From contig WRDG01000052.1 of assembly GCA_009783525.1 (NCBI GenBank), positions 1-11,186 of the forward strand: a stretch of 11,186 nt of DNA. Reading direction: 5' to 3'. This DNA is from Defluviitaleaceae bacterium. Its GTDB lineage: Bacteria > Bacillota > Clostridia > Lachnospirales > WQUN01. The position numbers and the translations under genes were made by a program. Position 1 is the stretch's first letter. Every line of letters begins with the position of its first letter. Shown piece by piece: positions 1 through 6,889 of this stretch. The notes under the pieces were generated by a model. The model saw only the letters and a program-made list of their open reading frames with translations, made no database searches and was not told where the DNA came from.

Positions 1-176
1 ATCCCAAATATTTTTGTATATTTAAATTTTTTTTAGGTTTAATTTTTTTTTTTTTCTTTTAAAAACTTTTTTGGTTTTTTTTTTTTTTTTGATCATTTTA
101 GTCCTTCATTGGCGCGTCCGAAAGGATAAAAAAACGTTTCGGCTAAATTTATTGATGTTCCCTTTACAAAGTTAAA

Positions 177-185
177 TGATATAAT
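177..185 (+). promoter_or_regulatory. Extended -10 promoter candidate (distal dnaE promoter)
   Basis: The sequence TGATATAAT is a perfect extended -10 element (TG-N-TATAAT). No good -35 box lies at the normal distance: TTTACA at 163-168 is too close (11 bases) and TTGATG at 152-157 is too far (22 bases). Extended -10 promoters can work with a weak -35. Transcription would start near position 192, giving a leader of about 195 bases before the dnaE start codon. Confidence 0.45.
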
Positions 186-230
186 TTACAAAATATTAAA
201 ATTTTTTATCGAACCGGCATTTGACGATTA

Positions 231-257
231 ACCGCAAAAGGAAGAAATTCCTTCGGT
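231..257 (+). promoter_or_regulatory. Leader hairpin with short U run (possible attenuator)
   Basis: ACCG at 231-234 pairs with CGGT at 254-257. Inside it, AAGGAA at 238-243 pairs with TTCCTT at 248-253 around a GAAA tetraloop, leaving a three-base bulge (CAA) on one side. The stem is followed by G and five T residues (259-263). It lies between the two candidate dnaE promoters, so it would be transcribed only from the distal one. The lower stem is GC-rich but the upper stem is mostly A-U, so it may be a weak terminator, an attenuator or merely a chance structure. Confidence 0.3.
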
Positions 258-294
258 GTTTTTGTGCGCCGCAGATTTTACATTTCAAAATATT

Positions 295-323
295 TTTGCA
301 ACAAGAATTTTTTTGCGTATAAA
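295..323 (+). promoter_or_regulatory. Proximal dnaE promoter candidate
   Basis: The -35-like TTTGCA (295-300; in the alternative register TTGCAA at 296-301) is separated by 17 bases from TATAAA (318-323), a five-of-six match to the vegetative -10 consensus. Transcription would begin near 330 and give a leader of about 58 bases. Together with the extended -10 site upstream this suggests two start points for the dnaE-pfkA-pyk operon. This is consensus matching only. Confidence 0.45.
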
Positions 324-387
324 CAAATTTACCATCGAACGAAAAGATGCAAAAAAAACATCGAATTTAATTTAAAGGAGCGAGCGC

Positions 388-3300
388 GTGTTCGTTCACT
401 TGCATACCCATTCGGAATTCAGCTTACTTGACGGCTCCGCGAAACTTACCGAGCTTGTTGCGTGCGCGAAAGCGATGGGCATGGACAGTCTCGCGCTCAC
501 AGACCACGGCGTCATGTACGGCGCGATCGATTTTTATAAACTCGCGTCGGCAAACGGCATTAAACCGATCATCGGCTGCGAGGTTTATGTCGCGTACGAT
601 TCGCGGCATTTAAAAGAAAAAGGAAACACATACGCTTATTCGCATTTGGTTTTGCTCGCCGAAAACATGGCGGGATATAAAAACCTGCTCAAGCTCGTTT
701 CGATAGGCTTCACCGAAGGATTTTATTACAAGCCGCGTGTGGACACAGAATGTCTCCGCGAATTAAGCGAGGGTTTGATCGCGCTTTCCGCCTGCGCGTC
801 GGGCGTCGTCTCAAAACCTGTCCTTCAATCATCTTACAGCGCCGCTCTGCAGCAGGCCTTGTTTTACGACGGGCTCTTCGGACGCGGCAATTTTTTTTTG
901 GAGCTGCAGGACCACGGGCTCGCCGACCAGCAGACGATAAATTCGGCGCTTATGCGCATAAGCAACGAAACGGGTATCCCGCTCGTTGCCACTAACGACG
1001 TCCACTATATAACCAAAAGCGATTCGGCGGCACACGACATACTCCTGTGCATTCAAACGGGCAAAACATTGTCGGACGACGACCGTCTCAAATACGAAAG
1101 CGACCAATTCTATTTCAAAACCCAAAACGAAATGCTGTCGCTGTTTCCCTACGCGCGCGAAGCGGTTGACAACACCGTAAAGATCGCAGAGCGGTGCAGC
1201 GTAAAAATAGATTTCAAGAGTTATAAGCTGCCGAAATATCCGCTGCCAAACGGCGCGGACAGCGCGGAATTTTTGCGCGGGCTTTGCGCTAAAGGATTGA
1301 CGGACCGCTACGGCAGCGGCGCGGAAAAATACGGCGGCCGCCTCGAGTACGAGTTGAACACGATCATTGACATGGGCTTTGCAGATTATTTTTTGATCGT
1401 TTGGGATTTTATCGAATACGCGAAAAAAAAAGACATCATCGTCGGGCCGGGCCGCGGCACGATCTGCGGAAGCATCGCCGCCTATTGTCTCGGTATTTCG
1501 ACGATCGACCCGATGGAATACGGATTGGTGTTCGAACGTTTTTTAAACCCCGAACGTATTTCAATGCCGGACATCGACACGGATTTTTGCTACGAACGCA
1601 GACAAGAAGTAATCGATTATGTAATCGAAAAATACGGTTCGGAACGCGTCGCGCAAATCATAACCTTCGGGACAATGGCGGCGCGTGCGGTAATCCGCGA
1701 CGTGGGCCGCGCACTCGGTATGCCGTACGCCGACGCCGACCGCGTGGCAAAAATGATACCGTTCGAGCTCGGCATCACGCTTAACCGCGCATTAGAAATT
1801 AATCCGGAGCTAAAAAAAGCGTATAACGAAGAGGACGACACTCACTATTTGATCGACATGGCGATCAAACTTGAAGGACTGCCGCGCCACGCGAGCACCC
1901 ATGCGGCCGGTGTTGTCATCTGCAACGCGCCGGTAAGCGACTACGTCCCGCTTAACGTAAACGACGGCGTGATAACGACACAGTTCCCGATGAACACGAT
2001 CGAAGAACTCGGGCTTTTAAAAATGGATTTTTTGGGACTGCGCACATTGACTGTAATCCAAAAAGCAATCCACGAAATAGAACGCGGCACGGGCAAAAAA
2101 ATTGACATCAACAAAATAAATTACAGCGACCCAAAAATATACGACCTTATTTCCGCCGCCAAAACCGAGGGCGTTTTTCAACTTGAAGGCGGCGGCATGA
2201 AATCGTTCATGAAAGAGCTGCAGCCACAGACGCTGGCGGACATACTGGCGGGCATCGCCCTGTACCGCCCGGGTCCGATGGCGTCCATACCGCGCTACAT
2301 CGCGGGCAAAAACGACAGCTCAACCGTCCGCTACACGCACGCCGCGCTCGAACCCATATTGAAGGACACTTACGGCTGCGTCGTGTACCAGGAACAGGTC
2401 ATGCAGATAGTCCGCGACCTCGCGGGCTATTCGTTAAGCAGAAGCGACCTTGTCCGCCGCGCCATGAGCAAAAAAAAGGCCTCCGTAATGGCGGAAGAGC
2501 GCAAAAATTTTATTTACGGCATCGAAGGCGGGACCGCGGAAGACGGCACTGCGATAAAGCCTGTGCCGGGCTGCATAAAAAACGGCATCCCGGAGCAAAC
2601 AGCAGGCCGCATATTCGACGAAATATCAGACTTTGCCAATTACGGCTTCAACAAGTCGCACGCCGCGGGCTACGCGGTCATCATATTTCAAACCGCCTGG
2701 CTAAAAGTTTATTACCCGGTCGAATTTATGGCCGCCACCATGACGTCCGTGATGTATTTTTCCGGCAAAGTGGCGGAATATATCCACGAGTGCAAAAAAA
2801 TGGGCGTACGCCTCCTTCCGCCCGACATAAACGAGGGTTACGGAAGCTTCAGCGTTTCGGGCGGCTGCATCCGATTCGGCCTTAACGCGATTAAAAACGT
2901 GGGCCGCGCCGCTGTGGACGCTATAGTCGGCGAACGCAAGGCGGACGGCCAATACAAAAGCATGAAGGACTTCATCAAGCGGCTCGACTCCACCGACGTG
3001 AACAAGCGCTGCATGGAGAGCCTGATCAAAGCGGGCGCGTTTGATTCGCTCGGCGGGAAGCGTTCGCAGTACATGTCCGCCTACCGCATCGTGATGGACG
3101 GCATGAGCAGCATGAAAAAGAACACGCTCGACGGCCAGATTAATCTTTTCGAACTGAGCGGCGACAACATGGACGTTATGGACGAACTGCCGCAAATCGG
3201 AGAATTTGCCCACCGTCAAATGCTTAACGACGAAAAAGAAGTCCTTGGCGTTTATGTCAGCGGGCATCCGCTGTCTGCTTATATAGAAACGCTTTTAAAA

Positions 3301-3885
3301 TACACCAACACAAACAGCTTAAATTTTATGCACAACCCCGACGCAGTCGAACGGCAGCCGACGGATGGTCAAACCGTATGCTACGGCGGCATGATTACTT
3401 CAAAAACGATAAAATACACACGCAGCAACGGCGACCCGATGGCTTTCATAGACGTGGAGGATCTCTACGGGACCGTCGAGGTGATCGTTTTTTCAAACCT
3501 GTATAAAATAAAAGGCGGGCGTCTCAACACCGACCAGGTTTTGGCGGTCAAAGGGCGCGCAAGCGTTAAAGAAGACGAAGACACAAAAATAATCGCAAGC
3601 GAAATTTATTTTTACGAGGACATGGCGGATTCTAAACGCTCGTCCTCGCCCGAAACGCTCTGGATAAAAATTGCTGACGGCGTAAGCACGGAGACGGAGC
3701 TTTTGACGGACATACTCATGCGTTACAAAGGCGGTACGAAGGTTATCATATACAACGAAAAAACGAAAAAACGCTTCACTTTAAACGAAGCGTTTTGGGT
3801 AACTCCCGGCGACGAGCTCCGCACGGACCTCGAAGAGGTTCTCGGCGAGGGCACTGTCAAATTAACTGTAAAGGCCGGGGCGTAA
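388..3885 (+). CDS. dnaE: DNA polymerase III alpha subunit, DnaE type
   Basis: Catalytic subunit of a replicative polymerase, extending DNA 5'->3' in the cytoplasm at the fork. In Firmicutes DnaE normally works beside PolC. The 1165 residues match the usual length of about 1150-1190. The N-terminal PHP domain starts with HLHTHSE and keeps the candidate metal ligands H6, H8, D15, H40, E65, H86, C136, D204 and H206. The polymerase core has the GRG motif (355-357), catalytic PDIDTDF (D395, D397) and MDFLGLRT (D547). A helix-hairpin-helix region lies near 800-930. QINLF (917-921) fits the beta-clamp binding motif, and an OB fold spans roughly 1000-1075. The GTG start fits the family N-terminus and follows AAAGGAG (374-380) by 7 bases. 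First gene of an operon with pfkA and pyk. The usual GRGS-AAGS segment reads GRGTICGS, a mild oddity. Confidence 0.97.
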   Translation: MFVHLHTHSEFSLLDGSAKLTELVACAKAMGMDSLALTDHGVMYGAIDFYKLASANGIKPIIGCEVYVAYDSRHLKEKGNTYAYSHLVLLAENMAGYKNLLKLVSIGFTEGFYYKPRVDTECLRELSEGLIALSACASGVVSKPVLQSSYSAALQQALFYDGLFGRGNFFLELQDHGLADQQTINSALMRISNETGIPLVATNDVHYITKSDSAAHDILLCIQTGKTLSDDDRLKYESDQFYFKTQNEMLSLFPYAREAVDNTVKIAERCSVKIDFKSYKLPKYPLPNGADSAEFLRGLCAKGLTDRYGSGAEKYGGRLEYELNTIIDMGFADYFLIVWDFIEYAKKKDIIVGPGRGTICGSIAAYCLGISTIDPMEYGLVFERFLNPERISMPDIDTDFCYERRQEVIDYVIEKYGSERVAQIITFGTMAARAVIRDVGRALGMPYADADRVAKMIPFELGITLNRALEINPELKKAYNEEDDTHYLIDMAIKLEGLPRHASTHAAGVVICNAPVSDYVPLNVNDGVITTQFPMNTIEELGLLKMDFLGLRTLTVIQKAIHEIERGTGKKIDINKINYSDPKIYDLISAAKTEGVFQLEGGGMKSFMKELQPQTLADILAGIALYRPGPMASIPRYIAGKNDSSTVRYTHAALEPILKDTYGCVVYQEQVMQIVRDLAGYSLSRSDLVRRAMSKKKASVMAEERKNFIYGIEGGTAEDGTAIKPVPGCIKNGIPEQTAGRIFDEISDFANYGFNKSHAAGYAVIIFQTAWLKVYYPVEFMAATMTSVMYFSGKVAEYIHECKKMGVRLLPPDINEGYGSFSVSGGCIRFGLNAIKNVGRAAVDAIVGERKADGQYKSMKDFIKRLDSTDVNKRCMESLIKAGAFDSLGGKRSQYMSAYRIVMDGMSSMKKNTLDGQINLFELSGDNMDVMDELPQIGEFAHRQMLNDEKEVLGVYVSGHPLSAYIETLLKYTNTNSLNFMHNPDAVERQPTDGQTVCYGGMITSKTIKYTRSNGDPMAFIDVEDLYGTVEVIVFSNLYKIKGGRLNTDQVLAVKGRASVKEDEDTKIIASEIYFYEDMADSKRSSSPETLWIKIADGVSTETELLTDILMRYKGGTKVIIYNEKTKKRFTLNEAFWVTPGDELRTDLEEVLGEGTVKLTVKAGA

Positions 3886-3908
3886 GACTATAAAGAGAGG
3901 ATAATATC

Positions 3909-4883
3909 ATGTCGCAAAAACAACGGAAGATTGGGCTGCTTACAAGCGGCGGGGACGCGCCCGGAATGAACGCGGCAATACGCGCGATAGTCCGCGCGGC
4001 CGCAAATCACCATGTAAGCGTGATGGGCATCAAACGAGGGTTCGAAGGTCTGCTGCACAACGAAATAGTCGAGCTTAAAACCGGCGACACCGCCGGTATC
4101 ATAAGGCGCGGCGGCACGATCCTGCTTACGGCGCGCTGCCCGGGCCTGATGGAAACCGCCGGGCAGAACACAGCAGCCGCAATCTTAAAAGAGGCGGACA
4201 TCGATACGCTTATCGTGATCGGCGGCGACGGCACATTCAGGGGCGCAATGTCGCTTGCGGAACGCGGCGTCAACATACTGGGCATACCCGCAACAATCGA
4301 CCTCGACATGCCGTGCACAGAATACAGCCTCGGATTCGATACCGCGTGCAACACCGGAATGGATGCCATCGGGCGAATCATGGACACATCCATGTCGCAC
4401 GAGCGCTGCAGCGTTGTGGAAGTGATGGGCCGCGGCGCGGGTTACCTCGCATTGTGGTGCGGTCTCACAAGCGGCGCGGAAATCGTGCTTATACCCGAAG
4501 ACATTGAGATGGACACAGACGCGGTAATCAAGCAGATAAAAAATAACCGCGAAAACGGCAAGACGCACAACCTCGTCGTGATAGCCGAAGGCGTGGGCGG
4601 AAGCAACGCGCTTGCGCGCGAGATACAGCGCGTTACGGGTATCGAGTCGCGCGCGACAATACTCGGGCATCTCCAGCGCGGCGGCTCGCCTACGGCGGTG
4701 GACCGGATGCACGGAACGGTCATGGGATACATGGCGCTTGAATCGGTGCTCGCAAACGAAAAAAATAAAGCCGTTGTGGTAAAAGAAGGCCGACATGTGC
4801 TGATAAGCCTCGACGAAGCCATAAAAACTAAACCGGCATTTAACCCGTCGCTGTACGAAATGTCGAAAGTGATGTCAATATAA
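3909..4883 (+). CDS. pfkA: 6-phosphofructokinase, ATP-dependent type
   Basis: Phosphorylates fructose 6-phosphate to fructose 1,6-bisphosphate, the committed cytoplasmic step of glycolysis, as a homotetramer. The 324 residues are normal for a bacterial short-form enzyme (E. coli about 320). Visible motifs: TSGGDAPGMNAAIR (12-25), GGDGT (105-109), TIDLD (129-133, catalytic base D131 and metal ligand D133), SHER (163-166), VMGRGAG (172-178), AEGVG (226-230) and HLQRGGSP (254-261). Glycine at 108 and alanine at 128, the positions called 104 and 124 in E. coli, indicate ATP rather than pyrophosphate as donor. Arginines 25 and 29 match the allosteric R21/R25 pair. The family motif TIDND has leucine for asparagine at 132. 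The ATG follows AGAGGA (3896-3901) by 7 bases. It lies 23 bases after dnaE and 23 before pyk, so the three are very probably cotranscribed. Confidence 0.96.
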   Translation: MSQKQRKIGLLTSGGDAPGMNAAIRAIVRAAANHHVSVMGIKRGFEGLLHNEIVELKTGDTAGIIRRGGTILLTARCPGLMETAGQNTAAAILKEADIDTLIVIGGDGTFRGAMSLAERGVNILGIPATIDLDMPCTEYSLGFDTACNTGMDAIGRIMDTSMSHERCSVVEVMGRGAGYLALWCGLTSGAEIVLIPEDIEMDTDAVIKQIKNNRENGKTHNLVVIAEGVGGSNALAREIQRVTGIESRATILGHLQRGGSPTAVDRMHGTVMGYMALESVLANEKNKAVVVKEGRHVLISLDEAIKTKPAFNPSLYEMSKVMSI

Positions 4884-4906
4884 ATTAAACGGAAAAGAGG
4901 AACGCC

Positions 4907-6673
4907 ATGAGAAAAGCAAAGGTCTTGGCTACGCTTGGCCCGACAAGCGGAACAGTGGATATTATTTCGCAGATGATCATCAAGGGGATGGATGCGGCGC
5001 GCATCAACTTCTCGCACGGCACCAACGAGTCGAGAGTTGAACTCATAAAGGCGCTCATACAGGCGCGGACGGAATTGAACGCGCCCATACCGGTTATACT
5101 TGACACAAAGGGCCCCGAGATACGCATCAAGACATTCGACACCGACAGGGTCTATTTGGAACAGGGCGCAGATTTTATGCTCACAAGCAATGACATCGTA
5201 GGAGACAAAACCAAGGTTGCGGTTACGTACGAAAACCTGCCCAAGGATTTGAAAGTGGGCAGCCGCGTGCTTATCGACGACGGCCTTATCGAATTGAAAG
5301 TAATGTCGCTTACAGATACCGACATCAACTGCGTCGTAATAAACGCGGGCTTTTTGAGTGCGCGCAAGGGCGTCAACGTGCCAGATGTTTATGTCAACCT
5401 GCCGTCGTTAACCGAGCAGGACGCCGAAGATATAAAGCTCGGCATAAAAATGGGCGTCGACTATATTGCGGCGTCGTTCGTGCGTTCTGCAAACGACGTG
5501 CTTAACATTCGCAGCATATTGGAAGAAAACAACGGCAGCCACATAAAAATAATAGCAAAAATTGAATCGCGCGACGGCGTGACAAATTTAGAAGGCATCC
5601 TTGAAGTAGCGGACGGCATCATGGTCGCGCGCGGCGACCTCGGCGTCGAATTGCCGCCCGAAGAAGTACCTCTGGTGCAAAAGGACTTGATCCGCAGATG
5701 CAACGTCGCGGGCAAGCCCGTAATAACTGCCACGCATATGTTGGAAAGCATGGTCCACAATCCGCGCCCGACCCGCGCCGAAGCTAACGACGTTGCAAAC
5801 GCAATCTTCGACGGCTCGGACGTTTTGATGCTCTCGGGCGAAACCGCTAACGGCTCCTATCCCGTAGAAGCGATAATGATGATGACGCGCATCGCCGAAC
5901 ACGCGGAAAAATCCGAAAATTATATCAAGCATTCGCTCGCGCATCATTTAAATCTGTATAAAAACATCACCAACGCGATAAGCTTCGCAGCCTGCGCGTC
6001 CGCGGACGACCTTAACGCCGCCTGCATCGTGCCCGTAACGGACACGGGCTTCGCCGCGCGCATGGTTGCGCGTTCGCGCCCAAAGTGCCCGATACTCGCC
6101 CTCACAACCAGCGAAGCAACTTACCGCCAGTTAAACATCACTTGGGGCACCAAGCCGATTATGGCGGAGTCCATCAGCGGCAACGACGAAGTGTTTGACA
6201 TAGTCGAGCAAAAAGCACTCGAATCGGGTTTCGTAAAAACAGGCGACATAATCGTCGCGCTCGCCGGCGTACCCATAGGCGTGGCGGGCACGACCAACAC
6301 CATGCGCGTTCGCACGATAGGAAACGTGCTCGCAAAAGGCAGAGGCAACAATAAAAAATCCGTCAAGGGCATGACCCGCGTGTTTAAAGTTAAAGACAGC
6401 AAGGCTTCGTTTTTCGAACAGGGCGACATAATCGTATGCACCCAAACGACGGACGGGATGATGGAGTACATAAAAAAAGCCGGCGCGATAGTTGTCGGCT
6501 CATGGGACAACATCGACAACAGCCACGCGGAAACAGTCGCAAAAGCGCTCGACATACCGCTTGTCATCTGTACAGAAAAAGTGATTAACATCATATCAGA
6601 AGGCACTCCTGTTACGGTGGACAGCGAGAACGGTTTTGTTTACAACGGCTTCCGCGACCTTCACGCGAAATAA
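4907..6673 (+). CDS. pyk: Pyruvate kinase with C-terminal PEP-utilizer domain
   Basis: Transfers phosphate from phosphoenolpyruvate to ADP, giving pyruvate and ATP, the last step of glycolysis. The core (about 1-470) shows ARINFSHG (31-38), DTKGPEIR (66-73), the catalytic lysine K218 and metal ligand E220 in IAKIESRDG, ARGDLGVE (241-248, D244), ATHMLESM (275-282) and LSGETANGSYP (309-319). The 588-residue length, over 100 more than E. coli PykF, is explained by a C-terminal domain (about 490-588) like the mobile phosphohistidine domain of PEP synthases. Its key segment reads DNSHAETVAKALDIP, with H540 at the histidine position and N538 in place of the usual threonine. The active-site motif normally read as ATQM has histidine at 277. 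The ATG follows AGAGGA (4896-4901) by 5 bases. Last protein gene of the operon. Confidence 0.96.
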   Translation: MRKAKVLATLGPTSGTVDIISQMIIKGMDAARINFSHGTNESRVELIKALIQARTELNAPIPVILDTKGPEIRIKTFDTDRVYLEQGADFMLTSNDIVGDKTKVAVTYENLPKDLKVGSRVLIDDGLIELKVMSLTDTDINCVVINAGFLSARKGVNVPDVYVNLPSLTEQDAEDIKLGIKMGVDYIAASFVRSANDVLNIRSILEENNGSHIKIIAKIESRDGVTNLEGILEVADGIMVARGDLGVELPPEEVPLVQKDLIRRCNVAGKPVITATHMLESMVHNPRPTRAEANDVANAIFDGSDVLMLSGETANGSYPVEAIMMMTRIAEHAEKSENYIKHSLAHHLNLYKNITNAISFAACASADDLNAACIVPVTDTGFAARMVARSRPKCPILALTTSEATYRQLNITWGTKPIMAESISGNDEVFDIVEQKALESGFVKTGDIIVALAGVPIGVAGTTNTMRVRTIGNVLAKGRGNNKKSVKGMTRVFKVKDSKASFFEQGDIIVCTQTTDGMMEYIKKAGAIVVGSWDNIDNSHAETVAKALDIPLVICTEKVINIISEGTPVTVDSENGFVYNGFRDLHAK

Positions 6674-6676
6674 TTA

Positions 6677-6704
6677 TTGCAATTTTGTTATACGCCGTTA
6701 TAAT
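6677..6704 (+). promoter_or_regulatory. Promoter of the tRNA-Pro gene
   Basis: TTGCAA (6677-6682), a four-of-six -35 match, lies 16 bases before a perfect TATAAT (6699-6704). Transcription should start near 6711, about six bases before the mature 5' end of the tRNA. The -35 begins only three bases after the pyk stop codon. No hairpin terminator lies between pyk and this promoter. Confidence 0.65.
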
Positions 6705-6716
6705 TGAGCCGTTCCT

Positions 6717-6790
6717 CGGGGAGTGGCTCAGTTTGGTAGAGCGCTTGGTTCGGGACCAAGAGGCCGTCGGTTCAAATCCGGTCTCCCCGA
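6717..6790 (+). tRNA. tRNA-Pro, anticodon CGG
   Basis: A complete 74-base cloverleaf. The acceptor strands CGGGGAG (6717-6723) and CTCCCCG (6783-6789) pair fully, followed by discriminator A6790. The D stem is GCTC/GAGC with loop AGTTTGGTA. The anticodon stem CTTGG/CCAAG encloses the loop TTCGGGA, giving anticodon CGG at 6751-6753, which reads proline codon CCG, with G at position 37 as expected for tRNA-Pro. The T stem GTCGG/CCGGT contains two G-U wobbles and the T loop is TTCAAAT. CCA is not encoded, so it must be added by the CCA-adding enzyme. It has its own promoter, sits 43 bases after pyk and is closely followed by a terminator. Confidence 0.95.
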
Positions 6791-6793
6791 TGC

Positions 6794-6827
6794 AAAAACC
6801 GCCGAAGCAAATGCTTCGGCGGTTTTT
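6794..6827 (+). terminator. Bidirectional intrinsic terminator
   Basis: A perfect 10-bp GC-rich stem (6799-6808 with 6813-6822) around the loop AAAT is flanked by five A residues on the left (6794-6798) and five T residues on the right (6823-6827), which extend it to 15 bp. On the + strand it ends the tRNA transcript and any operon read-through. Because the A/T flanks are symmetrical it also works as a terminator on the - strand, 62 bases after the stop of the lipoprotein gene ending at 6890. Confidence 0.93.
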
Positions 6828-6889
6828 ATTTTCGATTTTATATTTCGAATTTTTGCAATTTAATATCCGGTTACTACTCGCCCGCCGCG

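Larger units (their letters stand above)
1..387. other. AT-rich intergenic leader before dnaE
   Basis: No convincing ORF is visible on either strand. The left part holds three uninterrupted T runs: 8 bases at 27-34, 13 at 43-55 and 16 at 75-90. A 6-bp inverted repeat, CCGAAA at 118-123 and TTTCGG at 137-142, follows with a 13-base loop and no T run after it. The right part holds two promoter candidates and a hairpin, listed separately, then the dnaE ribosome binding site. The T runs could be the tail of a terminator of a gene left of the window, but no stem is visible here to prove that. Homopolymers this long are also places where assembly length may be wrong. Confidence 0.7.

Noticed and set aside
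118..142. CCGAAA/TTTCGG inverted repeat as an upstream terminator
   Set aside because: The stem is only 6 bp with a 13-base loop and has no T run after it on either strand.
2701..3267. 188-codon open frame on the - strand inside dnaE
   Set aside because: It is an antisense shadow of dnaE with no RBS and no recognisable domain, produced by the GC-rich codon use of the real gene.
4185..5017. Long - strand frames of 203 and 191 codons across pfkA and the pyk start
   Set aside because: Both lie antisense to clearly functional enzymes, with cysteine/histidine-rich composition typical of shadow frames.
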